DNA of 64,000 nucleotides from NCBI GenBank assembly GCA_963821705.1, contig CAWGEV010000008.1, forward strand, positions 1-64,000. The letters run 5' to 3'. Source of the DNA: DASUPK01 sp963821705. GTDB taxonomy: Bacteria > Actinomycetota > Thermoleophilia > Solirubrobacterales > 70-9. Both the position numbers and the translations under genes were made by a program. Within the stretch, counting starts at the first letter, position 1; the number at the start of each line of letters is the position of its first letter. This document shows, one piece after another, positions 33,561-42,257 of this stretch. Below the pieces are notes generated by a model. It searched no databases and was not told the origin of the DNA. It saw only the letters and a list, made by a program, of their open reading frames with translations.

Positions 33561-34397
33561 GTGCAAGATCGAGGTCTAGCGGCGTACATCGCTGAGTTGG
33601 TCGGGACGCTGCTCCTGGTCTTCTTCATCACCAGCGTCGTCGTTCTGTATGTCTCCACCGGACAGAACGCCCAGTTCGGATCCGACTTCGCGGTCGTGGG
33701 CCTGACCCACTTCCTGCTCCTGTTCGGGCTGATCATCAGCATCGGCGTGGCGAGCGGCGGGCACTTCAACCCGGCCGTGACCGCTGCGTTCATCGTGATC
33801 CGCCGGATCGACCCGATCGACGGCTTGGTCTACATCCTCGCCCAGCTCTCCGGCGGCGTCCTCGGCGCGCTGCTCACCAAGGCCTTCCTGGTGGACGAGG
33901 GCCGGGCCTCCGACTACGGCACGCCGAAGATCAGCGCGCTGCTCGGCACTCCCTTCCAGGGCTTCCTCGTCGAGGGCATCGGCGCCTTCGTCCTCGTGCT
34001 CGCGATCCTCGCCGTCGCGCTCAACCCCGACATCCGCCGCTGGGCGGCGCTCGCCGCCGGTGGCGCACTCGGTATGGCGGTCATGGTCCTCGGGCCGCTG
34101 AGCGGCGGCTCGTTCAACCCCGCCCGCTGGTTCGGCCCCGCGCTGGTCGGCAACCACTTCGCCGACGCGTGGGCCTACATCTTCGGCCCGCTGGTCGGTG
34201 CCCTGCTCGCCGCGGCGGTCTACAGGTTCATCATCGAGCCCTCCAGCGGCCCGGTGCAGGAGATGGCGGACACGGTGGCTCCGCGCGGACCGGCCCCGCC
34301 GGCCGGCGAGGTACCGCCACTGCGGCAGTCCTCCGGCCCAGGTGGCCCCGGCGGCCCGCCGCCGAGCTCGCCCCCGGGCGGCATCGCCGGCTCCTAA
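33561..34397 (+). CDS. Aquaporin/MIP-family channel
   Basis: 278 residues, six membrane segments and both NPA half-helices: SGGHFNPAVTAAFIV and SGGSFNPARWFGPALVG, the second with the filter arginine. It passes water or small neutral solutes. After the channel comes a ~45-residue Pro/Gly-rich cytoplasmic tail (PPAGEVPPL, GGPPPSSPPGG). GTG 33561 is used because GAGGAGG lies upstream at 33544-33550; the in-frame extension upstream is repeat DNA. It is followed by fbiC, 43 bases on, but a functional link is not evident. Confidence 0.88.
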   Translation: MQDRGLAAYIAELVGTLLLVFFITSVVVLYVSTGQNAQFGSDFAVVGLTHFLLLFGLIISIGVASGGHFNPAVTAAFIVIRRIDPIDGLVYILAQLSGGVLGALLTKAFLVDEGRASDYGTPKISALLGTPFQGFLVEGIGAFVLVLAILAVALNPDIRRWAALAAGGALGMAVMVLGPLSGGSFNPARWFGPALVGNHFADAWAYIFGPLVGALLAAAVYRFIIEPSSGPVQEMADTVAPRGPAPPAGEVPPLRQSSGPGGPGGPPPSSPPGGIAGS

Positions 34398-34440
34398 CTA
34401 CGCCAGGCACATAGGCCCACTTCGCTAGGTTCTCCCTGCT

Positions 34441-36627
34441 ATGCGCAGGGTGACGTTCTCGCGCAACTACACGCTCTCGCTGTCGAGGACGTGCCAGTGC
34501 TACTGCAAGTACTGCGCCTTCGCGACCCATAGGGCACACATTCACGAGCCGGATGAGGTCGAGCGGTTGCTCGACGACGCGGTCCGCCGGAACGCCAAGG
34601 AGCTCCTGGTCCTCACCGGCGAGCGCCCCGAGGTCAATCCCGAGGTCGCCCGGCGGCTCGCCGAGTGGGGGCACGAGGACTTCACCTCGTACGTCGTCTG
34701 GGCTTGCCAGCGCGGCCTCGAGCGCGGCCTTCTCCCACACACGAACCTCGGGGTCCTGTCCCGGGAGGATCTGACCCGGCTCCGGGAGGTGACTGCGTCG
34801 CAGGGGCTGATGCTCGAGTCGGTCAACCCGGGCCTCGTCGTTCATCAGGGCTCTCCGACCAAGCAGCCCGCGAAGAGGGTGGAGACGCTCCGGCTCGCCG
34901 GGGAGCTCAGGATCCCGTTCACGACGGGGATCCTGGTGGGGATCGGCGAGACGCCCGAGGAGCGCGTCTCGGCGCTCGAGGCCATCGCCGCGGTGCAGGC
35001 CGAGTACGGCCACATCCAGGAGGTGATCCTCCAGAACTTCGTCCCGCATCCTCGCTACTACGGCGCGGAGGTCGCCGAGATCGCCGACGAAGCCTCCAGG
35101 CGGAGATGGGACGGGGACGAGGCGAGCGGCTCGGATCTGCCCCTGCCGGACTGGGCGACCCCCGTCTCGATCGACGACATGAAGCGATTGATCGCGGAGT
35201 CGAAGCGCCTGATGCCGGACGTCGGGGTCCAGGTGCCCCCGAACCTCGCGGACTGGTGGCCCGAGCTGGTCGAGGCCGGGGCGACCGATCTCGGGGGCCT
35301 CTCCAGCAACGGCGACCACATCAGCCCCGAGGAGCCGTTCCCGAGCCCGCACCAGGTCCGGAAGGAGCTCGCTCCGCGGGGCTTCGCGCTCACCGAGCGC
35401 CTCTGCGCCTACCCCCAGTACCTGGACCCCAAATGGATGGAGCAGGGGGTCCTCGACGTGGTCAAGCTCAAGTACTGGAGCTTCATCCCCCGCCGCGGCT
35501 CCGGGCGCCGGCAGGAGGCGCCACCGGCGCCCGAGGTGGCGCTCCGCGCGATCGGGAGGGGGCGGCGCGGGGAGGAGCTCAGCGAGGAGGAGCTGACGGC
35601 GCTCTTCTCCGAGACTCGGCCGGAGGTCATCGAGGAGATGCGGGTCGCGGCGGACGAGCTTCGCGCCGAGCTGGCGGGCGAGACCGCGACCTTCGTCGTC
35701 AACCGGAACATCAACTTCACGAACGTCTGCGTGGTCGGTTGCGCCTTCTGCGGCTTCGGACAGGGAAAGCGCTCGCCGGACGCCTACCTGGTGAGCGAGG
35801 ACGACTTCGCGGACAGGGTGGCGGAGGCGATCGAGTTCGGCGCAACAGAGATCTGCATGCAGGGCGGCATCCATCCGGACTACACGCTCGAGGACTACGG
35901 CCGCTGGCTTCGCCTGGCGAAGGAGTGCGCGCCGGACATCCACCTCCATGCGTACTCGCCGATGGAGATCCACTACATGTGCGAGCGCTCGGGCCGGACC
36001 CCGGAGGCGGTCTTCGACTACCTGATCGAGTGCGGACTCGGCTCGACCCCGGGAACGGCGGCGGAGGTGCTCGACGACGGCGTTCGGCAGAGGATCTCGC
36101 CGAACAAGCTGCCGGTGGCGCGCTGGGTGGAGATCATCGAGGCTTCACACCGCGCCGGCCTGCGCTCCACCTCGACCGTCATGTTCGGCCACATCGAGGA
36201 GCCGAGGGAGCTCGCGCGCCACATGCGCATCGTCCGGGCCCTCCAGGAGCGCACCGGCGGGATCACGGAGTTCGTGCCGCTCAGCTTCATCCCCTTCAAC
36301 ACCCTCCTGGGCCGCACCCACGGGGTCGAGGAGATCTCCCGCCGGGACAACCTCAAGCACACGGCGGCTTTCCGGCTGGCGCTCGGCAAGACGATCACGA
36401 ACCTCCAGGCGAGCTGGGTGAAGATGGGCCTCGACGCCGCGACGGAGAGCCTCCGCTGGGGGGTCAACGACCTCGGCGGAACGCTGATGGAGGAGAACAT
36501 CTCGCGGATGGCGGGCTCCCAGCACGGCGTCCGGCTCGAGCCGGATCAGCTGATCGACGCCGCCCGCCGGGCCGGCCGGACGCCGGCCCAGCGGACGACG
36601 CTCTACGACATCGTCGAGACCTACTGA
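34441..36627 (+). CDS. fbiC: FO synthase, CofG-CofH fusion
   Basis: 728 residues with two radical-SAM domains. CofG half (~1-360): SRTCQCYCKYCAFATHR supplies the CxxxCxxC cluster ligands. CofH half (~385-728): NFTNVCVVGCAFCGFGQGK supplies the second set, followed by ICMQGGIHPDYTLEDYG and LSFIPFNTLLGRTHG. The enzyme joins 5-amino-6-ribitylamino-uracil and tyrosine to give the deazaflavin chromophore of coenzyme F420. The fused form is typical of actinobacteria. The other F420 genes lie 2.3 kb downstream on the opposite strand. Its end overlaps the convergent membrane-protein gene by seven bases (CTACTGA). Confidence 0.95.
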   Translation: MRRVTFSRNYTLSLSRTCQCYCKYCAFATHRAHIHEPDEVERLLDDAVRRNAKELLVLTGERPEVNPEVARRLAEWGHEDFTSYVVWACQRGLERGLLPHTNLGVLSREDLTRLREVTASQGLMLESVNPGLVVHQGSPTKQPAKRVETLRLAGELRIPFTTGILVGIGETPEERVSALEAIAAVQAEYGHIQEVILQNFVPHPRYYGAEVAEIADEASRRRWDGDEASGSDLPLPDWATPVSIDDMKRLIAESKRLMPDVGVQVPPNLADWWPELVEAGATDLGGLSSNGDHISPEEPFPSPHQVRKELAPRGFALTERLCAYPQYLDPKWMEQGVLDVVKLKYWSFIPRRGSGRRQEAPPAPEVALRAIGRGRRGEELSEEELTALFSETRPEVIEEMRVAADELRAELAGETATFVVNRNINFTNVCVVGCAFCGFGQGKRSPDAYLVSEDDFADRVAEAIEFGATEICMQGGIHPDYTLEDYGRWLRLAKECAPDIHLHAYSPMEIHYMCERSGRTPEAVFDYLIECGLGSTPGTAAEVLDDGVRQRISPNKLPVARWVEIIEASHRAGLRSTSTVMFGHIEEPRELARHMRIVRALQERTGGITEFVPLSFIPFNTLLGRTHGVEEISRRDNLKHTAAFRLALGKTITNLQASWVKMGLDAATESLRWGVNDLGGTLMEENISRMAGSQHGVRLEPDQLIDAARRAGRTPAQRTTLYDIVETY

Positions 36628-37415
36628 CCGCCTCGCGAGCCGGGTCGGTGAGTGGCGCTGACCTCCTCGCCGCGCGCACCGGCGGCCGCACCCGTGGCCG
36701 CTCCCGTGACCGCTCCCCGGATCCGGTCGGTGATGCCGATGTCCTCGGGGCCCGTGTTCCGCGCCCAGGCCGTGAGCAATGCGCTGAGGGCGAAGACCGC
36801 CACCAGGGCCGACAGCACCGGGATGAAGAGGCCCAGCGCCCCATCCCCGGCGAAGGCCCCGCTCTTCGTGAACAGGGTCCCAAAGGCGAGCGGCTGCAGT
36901 ACGGCCGCGGTTGCGGTGAGCCAGCCGAGCCAGGCAGGGAACGCACCCGAGCGCAGGATGATCAGCGCCGCCGCCCCGAAGAAGGCCACCGCCGCGGGAA
37001 TCGCCGGTACCCCGGCGAGGACGAAGACGTCATTGAGCCCTCTGGTCAGGACCGAGTCGACGCCCTGTGGGCGGAACGCCGCCACCGCCTCGGCGGACAT
37101 GCCGATCATGAAGCTGGCCGCCAGCAGCAAGCCGCCCCCGAAGACGATCGAGGGCAGCCGCGGATTTCCGGCCGCCACCCGCAACAGGCTGGCCAGCGTG
37201 CCGACGAACCAGATGAAGAAGAACAGGCCGATGCTGGCGATCAGCAGCCCCGCGCGGACCGCCCTGTGATGAGCCAGGAAGTAGCTCGACCACTCCTGGG
37301 CCGGGGCGTTCAGGTCGGGCGGGGTGGGGATGACGATCAGGAACCCCACGATGGTGAGCACGACGAATGCGATGCCGGTAGCCGCTCCGTACTGGGCGTA
37401 GCGGTCATCGTTCAT
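36621..37415 (-). CDS. Membrane protein of unknown function
   Basis: 264 residues with about six membrane segments (for example TGIAFVVLTIVGFLIVI, LIASIGLFFFIWFVG, VFGGGLLLAASFMIG, AVFALSALLTAWA) and a hydrophilic tail rich in Ala/Gly (GAVTGAATGAAAGARGEE). Resembles uncharacterised DUF4386-like membrane proteins but is not firmly assigned. The ATG at 37415 has AGGAGGG before it. Stop overlaps fbiC on the other strand. Confidence 0.65.
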   Translation of the reverse strand: MNDDRYAQYGAATGIAFVVLTIVGFLIVIPTPPDLNAPAQEWSSYFLAHHRAVRAGLLIASIGLFFFIWFVGTLASLLRVAAGNPRLPSIVFGGGLLLAASFMIGMSAEAVAAFRPQGVDSVLTRGLNDVFVLAGVPAIPAAVAFFGAAALIILRSGAFPAWLGWLTATAAVLQPLAFGTLFTKSGAFAGDGALGLFIPVLSALVAVFALSALLTAWARNTGPEDIGITDRIRGAVTGAATGAAAGARGEEVSATHRPGSRGGQ

Positions 37416-37470
37416 GGGACCCTCCTCTCTCAACCCTGGCGGCGGCGATCCTATTCGAGACAATCAGCGC

Positions 37471-38460
37471 ATGCGCGCCATGGTGCTCGACGAGCCCGGG
37501 AAGCCGCTTGCGGAGCGGGAGCTGCCGGATCCCACGCCGGCGGAGGGCCAGGTCCTGATCGATGTCTCGGCCTGCGGCGTCTGCCGGACCGACCTGCACA
37601 TCGTCGACGCCGAGCTCACCGAACCCAAGCTGCCGCTCGTGCTCGGACATCAGATCGTGGGACGGGTGATCGGCGCGGGGGAGGGGGCCAGCCGCTTCAG
37701 CGAGGGCGAGCGGGTCGGCGTCCCGTGGCTCGGCTGGACCGACGGGACATGCCGCTACTGCCGCTCGGATCGCGAGAACCTCTGCGAGAACGCCAAGTTC
37801 ACCGGCTACGACCTCGACGGTGGCTACGCGGAACGGGCCGTGGCGGACGAGCGCTTCTGCTTCCCGCTGCCGGGTGAGACGTCGGACGAGCACGTGGCGC
37901 CGCTGCTCTGCGCCGGGCTGATCGGCTACCGCTCGCTGCGGCTGGCGGGGCGCGGCGAGCGACTTGGCCTCTATGGCTTCGGGTCTTCGGCGCACCTGAT
38001 CTGCCAGGTCGCCGTCGCCCAGGGCTGGCACGTCTTCGCGCTCACCCGGGAGGGGGACACCGAGACGCAGCAGCTCGCGCGGGAGCTGGGCGCGCACTGG
38101 GCCGGGGCCGTGGGGGACCCGGCCGCATCGGATCTCGATGCGGCGATCGTCTTCGCGCCCGTCGGCGACCTGATGGTGGAGGCGCTCAAAGCCATGGCGC
38201 CGGGGGGCACCGTGGTGTCGGCCGGCATCCACATGAGCGACATCCCGCAGTTCCCCTACGAGATCCTCTGGCATGAGCGCACGATGCGATCCGTGGCGAA
38301 CCTGACCCGGCGCGACGGCGAGGAGTTCCTGCCGCTGGCCGAGTCCGTGCCCGTACGGACCGAGATCCAGACGTATCCGCTCTCCGACGCGAACCGTGCG
38401 TTGGATGACATCCGTCACGGTAGGGTTCGGGGGTCCGCCGTTCTCGCGATCGACGGGTAG
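37471..38460 (+). CDS. Zinc-dependent alcohol dehydrogenase (MDR family, AdhP/AdhA-like)
   Basis: 329 residues. Catalytic zinc: SACGVCRTDLHIVD and LVLGHQIVG; note GHQ in place of the common GHE. Structural zinc: DGTCRYCRSDRENLCENA plus an outlying Cys are compatible with the four-Cys lobe. Rossmann region: GLYGFGSSAHLICQVA. Oxidises an alcohol with NAD(P); substrate unknown. Starts at ATG 37471, 55 bases from the divergent membrane protein gene, and precedes the cupin gene by 36 bases. Confidence 0.87.
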   Translation: MRAMVLDEPGKPLAERELPDPTPAEGQVLIDVSACGVCRTDLHIVDAELTEPKLPLVLGHQIVGRVIGAGEGASRFSEGERVGVPWLGWTDGTCRYCRSDRENLCENAKFTGYDLDGGYAERAVADERFCFPLPGETSDEHVAPLLCAGLIGYRSLRLAGRGERLGLYGFGSSAHLICQVAVAQGWHVFALTREGDTETQQLARELGAHWAGAVGDPAASDLDAAIVFAPVGDLMVEALKAMAPGGTVVSAGIHMSDIPQFPYEILWHERTMRSVANLTRRDGEEFLPLAESVPVRTEIQTYPLSDANRALDDIRHGRVRGSAVLAIDG

Positions 38461-38496
38461 CCTCAGATCTGAGGCTGTGGGGAGAGGAAAGATCAA

Positions 38497-38922
38497 ATGC
38501 CAGATGTGACCGTCAAGCGCGTCGAGGACTTCGAGGCGATCTTCGGTGGGGGATTCCGACGGGCGAGGGCCGGCCTGGGAGTCAGCTCCTTCGGTCTCGC
38601 CGTCATCGACCTGCCCGCGAACTTCTCGCACTACCCCGTGCACGACCAGACCCATGACGATCAGGAGGAGGTCTACACGGTGCTGTCGGGCCGGGCCGTC
38701 CTCCACGTCGGCGGCGAGGAGCACGAGCTCGAGCCCGGCGTCTTCGCCCGCGTCGGCGCGACCGAGAAGCGAAAGCTCACCACCGGTGCCGAGCCCGCTC
38801 GCATCATCGCGATGGGCGCCACGCCGGGGAAGGTCTACGACCCGCCGGAGTTCTCCTACGAGGGCACCACGCCGCCCTCGATGGACGAGATCAAGTCCAA
38901 GAACGCGACGCCGGCGCTGTAG
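38497..38922 (+). CDS. Cupin-domain protein
   Basis: 141 residues, one small beta-barrel: THDDQEEVYTVLSGRAVLHV (metal-ligand motif 1 with His and Glu) and HELEPGVFARVGATEKRKLT (motif 2, with the usual second His position changed). The ligand is unknown. AGAGGAAAG precedes the ATG. It may be cotranscribed with the alcohol dehydrogenase. Its stop codon touches the stop of cofE (TAG|CTA). Confidence 0.8.
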   Translation: MPDVTVKRVEDFEAIFGGGFRRARAGLGVSSFGLAVIDLPANFSHYPVHDQTHDDQEEVYTVLSGRAVLHVGGEEHELEPGVFARVGATEKRKLTTGAEPARIIAMGATPGKVYDPPEFSYEGTTPPSMDEIKSKNATPAL

Positions 38923-39675
38923 CTAACGGAACAGGTCGTCCTCCGCGGGCCGCCGGAGCGGCCCGGCTCCCGGACCGTCCTCGTCCGTGATCAGGTGACC
39001 CAGGCCCGAGACGATCGCGCCGGGCACGTCGGAGTCCTTGTCCCGAGCCAGGTCGGCGGCCGAGGCCAGCTCGTCCGCGATCGCGATGTGGGTGGCGGCG
39101 AGCTCGGTCCCCCGCGAGTCCGTCCGCCCCCGCCAGTCGGCGAGTGGCTCCACTCCCGCGCAGCCGATCGCGATGTCGGCCTGGCCCATTCTCCAGGCAC
39201 GGCCGAAGCTGTCTGCGATCACGATGCCCGGCCGCGTGCCGGTGGCATCGGCGATCTCCTTGCGCAGTCGGCGGGCCGAGGCATCGCCGTCCTCGGGCAG
39301 CAGCGAGACGAGTCCCACGTCGAGGTTTGATGAGTCGACCCCGGCGTTCGCGCAGACCCAGCCCGCGTTCGTCTCCGTGATCAACACCCCGCGCGTCGCC
39401 CGTACGACTCGCTTGCTCTCGGCGAGGACCAGTTCGACGAGGGCGGGGTCCTTGTCCAGCTCTCTCGCCAGCTCCTGCGCGCGCTCGCCGGGCTCCACCT
39501 CTGCGAGCCTGCGAACCCTTCCCTCGACCTTCGAGACGGCTTTCTGCGAGACGACCACGACGTCGTCAGCCGCCGGCGAGCCGGCCTTGGCGATCAGGCG
39601 CCCGAGCTCGTCGCCTTCCCGAAGCTCGGGCAAGCTCGTGAGCGGCCTGATCCGAAGCTCACGCGTGGGACTCAT
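38923..39675 (-). CDS. cofE: Coenzyme F420-0:L-glutamate ligase
   Basis: 250 residues. CofE adds glutamates to F420-0 with GTP. Motifs: DDVVVVSQKAVSKVEGRV, VLITETNAGWVCANAGVDSS, GIVIADSFGRAWRMGQADIA and GCAGVEPLADWRGRTDSRG. It is the stand-alone CofE form: the mycobacterial homologue FbiB carries an additional nitroreductase-like domain that is absent here. It is the last gene of npdG-cofD-cofC-cofE, separated from cofC by a 121-base gap holding an inverted-repeat element. Confidence 0.92.
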   Translation of the reverse strand: MSPTRELRIRPLTSLPELREGDELGRLIAKAGSPAADDVVVVSQKAVSKVEGRVRRLAEVEPGERAQELARELDKDPALVELVLAESKRVVRATRGVLITETNAGWVCANAGVDSSNLDVGLVSLLPEDGDASARRLRKEIADATGTRPGIVIADSFGRAWRMGQADIAIGCAGVEPLADWRGRTDSRGTELAATHIAIADELASAADLARDKDSDVPGAIVSGLGHLITDEDGPGAGPLRRPAEDDLFR

Positions 39676-39689
39676 GGGCGGCGGACCCT

Positions 39690-39782
39690 AGATGACTGAT
39701 CCCACGACCACGCCCGCCCGGCGCCGACCGTGCCCTGCGCACGGTCGCCCCCTGATGGACGGCGCCATGGGATCAGTCATCT
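39690..39782. repeat. 93-bp element with 15-bp perfect inverted ends, between cofC and cofE
   Basis: AGATGACTGATCCCA (39690-39704) is exactly complementary to TGGGATCAGTCATCT (39768-39782). Inside, GGCGCC occurs on both sides (39719-39724 and 39761-39766) and CGACCGTG (39725-39732) pairs with CACGGTCG (39740-39747) around a short loop. The whole can fold into one long cruciform or RNA hairpin. It may be a miniature mobile element, or a structured RNA that sets the level of cofE. Confidence 0.65.
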
Positions 39783-39796
39783 GTCCGCCGGACGGG

Positions 39797-40519
39797 CTAG
39801 GCGGCGGCCGGCTGCGTGCGTTCGCCGAGCTCCCAGAGGACCTGCGCGGTCTTGGGCGCGGGCTGCGGGTCGAGCAGCAGCCTGTCCCGCAGCAGCGAGA
39901 AGTCCTCGGGAGTGTCGAGGTCGATGCTCATCGAGCTGATCTCCTCGAGGGCGAAGCTGATCCCGCTGGCACGGGCCCGGCTGACGTGCCGGGCGCAGCT
40001 GTCGGGCCCGAAGGCGGGCAGGAAGACGTCGGGCGGGGACATCACGAGCGCGTTCGTGCCCGTCCCGTGGCGGTCGGGGACGATCAGGACCGTGCGCGCC
40101 GAGCGGCCGATATGCGCATCGAGCTCCTCGGTGTCGAGCATGGGGCAGTCGACGGGCAGCATCGCGACGCGCTCGGCCCCGTCCGCCCTGGCGGCCCGGG
40201 CGCCCGCGGCAGCGGCCTGCGAGTGACCATCGTCGGCGTCCTGCAGGAGGATCTTGGCCCCGAGCCAGCGCGCCTGGCGCGCGATCGAGTCATCGGCGGT
40301 GACGATGAGAATGTCGTCGATGCAGCGGCTCCTCGGGAGCTTCAGGATCAGGTCGAGAAAGAGAGCCTCGGCGATCCGGTTGCGCTCCGCCTGCGTGAGC
40401 AGGCCGTTCAGTCGCCCGTTTGCGACTGAGAGCGCCTTCACCGGGACGATCGCGGTCGTGTGCAAGTTGTCGGAATCCGGCCCCACGGAGATCAGGCTAC
40501 CGGGTGAGGCGCTGTTCAT
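39797..40519 (-). CDS. cofC: 2-phospho-L-lactate (or phosphoenolpyruvate) guanylyltransferase
   Basis: 240 residues, nucleotidyltransferase fold. It makes the GDP-activated donor for the F420 side chain. TAIVPVKALSVANGRLNGLL is the N-terminal nucleotide-binding loop, followed by QAERNRIAEALFLDLI, VAMLPVDCPMLDTEEL and PDRHGTGTNALVMSPP, where TGTNAL is characteristic. In actinobacteria this enzyme (FbiD) uses phosphoenolpyruvate; which substrate applies here cannot be read from the sequence. It starts 28 bases after the cofD stop. Confidence 0.92.
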   Translation of the reverse strand: MNSASPGSLISVGPDSDNLHTTAIVPVKALSVANGRLNGLLTQAERNRIAEALFLDLILKLPRSRCIDDILIVTADDSIARQARWLGAKILLQDADDGHSQAAAAGARAARADGAERVAMLPVDCPMLDTEELDAHIGRSARTVLIVPDRHGTGTNALVMSPPDVFLPAFGPDSCARHVSRARASGISFALEEISSMSIDLDTPEDFSLLRDRLLLDPQPAPKTAQVLWELGERTQPAAA

Positions 40520-40547
40520 ACCCCACTTTGGGGGATCTCAACCCCGC

Positions 40548-41486
40548 TCACCTAAGGGTCGAGGCGAACTCGAGGGTTCGCGCGGCAAGCTCCCGCCTGC
40601 CTTTGGCGCCCTCCATCAGCGTCGGACAGCTCATCACCCGGACCGACTCCGGGGGAGGATCGGGATCCTCGGGATCGCAGACCATGCCGTCGAGCAACCC
40701 CTCGTAGAGGGAGGCTGCGCCGGCGGCGGTCGAGGGTCGCCCGATCGCACGCATGAAGATGTCCGTCGGCCCCTTCACGACCGCGCCGGCCACATACGGG
40801 CTGACGGCCACGACGGGGGCGGGTGAGGTGGCCATCGCCTCGCGCACGGCCGGCATCGAGAGGATCGGCCCGATCGAGATCACCGGGTTGGAGGGGCCGA
40901 TCACGATCACCTCCGCGCTCCCGAGCGCGTCAAGCACCTCCGGGGTCGGCACGGCGTCGGCGATGCCCTCGACCCGGATCTCCTCGACCTCGGCCTGGGC
41001 GTGCTCGGCCACGAGGTACTGCTGCAATCCACGCCATCCGTCGGCGGTCCTCGCCTGAGTCCGCACCCGCTCCTCGCACATCGGCAGGACGGCCGCATGA
41101 ACGCCGAGCGCCCGAGCGATCTGGGCCTGAGCGTCGGTCCGCCGGCCTCCCTCGGTGACGAACTCGCGGCGGTAGAGGCAGGTCGCCAGATCCCGATCCG
41201 AGAGGCGGAACCAGTCCGGCGTCCCCAGCTGCACGAGCCGGTCGAAGACGGTGAAGGAGTCTCCCTTGATCCCCCAGCCACGCTCCTCGTCGATCTCGCC
41301 GCTCAGCCAGTAGGTGATCAGGTCCGGGTCGGGGGAGACGTCCAGGCCGGCGATCTCGATGTCGTCGGCCGTGTTGGCGACGACGGACAGCCCTGCCCCG
41401 AGCACATCCTGCATCCCGGCGGCCAGCTTCGCCCCGCCGGTGCCGCCGGCGAGGACGACGCAGCGCCCGATTCCGCTCACCGCCAT
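40548..41486 (-). CDS. cofD: 2-phospho-L-lactate transferase (F420-0 or dehydro-F420-0 synthesis)
   Basis: 312 residues. Transfers the phospholactyl (or phosphoenolpyruvyl) group to FO. Motifs: VVLAGGTGGAKLAAGMQDVL at the N-terminus, VVANTADDIEIAGLDVSPD, YWLSGEIDEERGWGIKGDS, VIGPSNPVISIGPIL. The ATG at 41486 is eight bases after the npdG stop, so the two are cotranscribed. Mycobacterial name fbiA. Confidence 0.93.
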   Translation of the reverse strand: MAVSGIGRCVVLAGGTGGAKLAAGMQDVLGAGLSVVANTADDIEIAGLDVSPDPDLITYWLSGEIDEERGWGIKGDSFTVFDRLVQLGTPDWFRLSDRDLATCLYRREFVTEGGRRTDAQAQIARALGVHAAVLPMCEERVRTQARTADGWRGLQQYLVAEHAQAEVEEIRVEGIADAVPTPEVLDALGSAEVIVIGPSNPVISIGPILSMPAVREAMATSPAPVVAVSPYVAGAVVKGPTDIFMRAIGRPSTAAGAASLYEGLLDGMVCDPEDPDPPPESVRVMSCPTLMEGAKGRRELAARTLEFASTLR

Positions 41487-41494
41487 CGCGGGCC

Positions 41495-42178
41495 TTACGC
41501 CCAGTGATCGTCGTCGGGCAGACCCGTGATCGTGATGCCGGCCCGTGACTTGTAGCGCGCGTTGATCGAGATCAGGAGTGGCGTGAGCGTCTCCACGATC
41601 CGGGCCGTCTCGAGGGCCCCGGCGTTGACCGCTCGGAGGCCATCGATCCGCTCCACCAGCTCCGCCACCCGCGCCTTGTCGGCCTTGCGGTCGCCGCAGA
41701 CGAGCACGTCCTCCTCGACCGCGCCGTCCTCCGCCAGGGCCGCCGCGCTCACGGTGTGAAGGGCCGAGATCACGGTGACGCCCTCGGGGACCATCTCCTC
41801 CGCCTGCTGGGCGGCCGAGCCCTGCCAAACGCCGATGGTCCTCGACGCCTTGCCGCTGATCGCAGCGGCGGTGGGGACCGTGCAGTCGACCAGGATCTGC
41901 CCGGGCTCGAGCGCCTCCTTCAGATTGGTGAGGGTCTCGGACTGGGCCCGGAAGGGGACCGTGAGAAAGACGATCGGGCCTCGACCGGCCGCCTCGGCGT
42001 TCTCGAAGCCCTCGACCTGGGCCTCGGGGGCAGCGGCGCGCACGCGCTCGGCCGCCTCGGTCGCCCGCTCAGCCTGGCGCGAGCCGATCACGATGTGCTC
42101 GCCGCCTTGCGCCCAGCGGACCGCCAGCCCGTAGCCCAGGGCCCCGGTGCCTCCGATGATCGGGATTGGATCGGCCAC
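41495..42178 (-). CDS. npdG: F420:NADPH oxidoreductase
   Basis: 227 residues from GTG 42178. It exchanges hydride between NADPH and F420. The dinucleotide loop is PIIGGTGALGYGLAVRW, followed by EHIVIGSRQAERATEAAERV, GPIVFLTVPFRAQSETL and VISALHTVSAAALAEDG. The open frame extends upstream past 42400, but that part is antisense to the divergent SDR gene and has no homology. It heads the cof operon, supplying reduced cofactor. Confidence 0.92.
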   Translation of the reverse strand: MADPIPIIGGTGALGYGLAVRWAQGGEHIVIGSRQAERATEAAERVRAAAPEAQVEGFENAEAAGRGPIVFLTVPFRAQSETLTNLKEALEPGQILVDCTVPTAAAISGKASRTIGVWQGSAAQQAEEMVPEGVTVISALHTVSAAALAEDGAVEEDVLVCGDRKADKARVAELVERIDGLRAVNAGALETARIVETLTPLLISINARYKSRAGITITGLPDDDHWA

Positions 42179-42257
42179 CGGCGAGCAAGCTACAGGTCGC
42201 CGACCGCTCCCGGACGCGAAGCAGAGGCGGCGGGCAAATATGCTGGGTTGCCTGCTC

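Noticed and set aside
34665..37877. A 1070-codon open frame on the plus strand running through fbiC and beyond
   Set aside because: It is the GC-biased alternative frame of fbiC and its neighbours, made of Arg/Gly/Ala-rich nonsense with no motif. fbiC in the other frame has clear cluster motifs.
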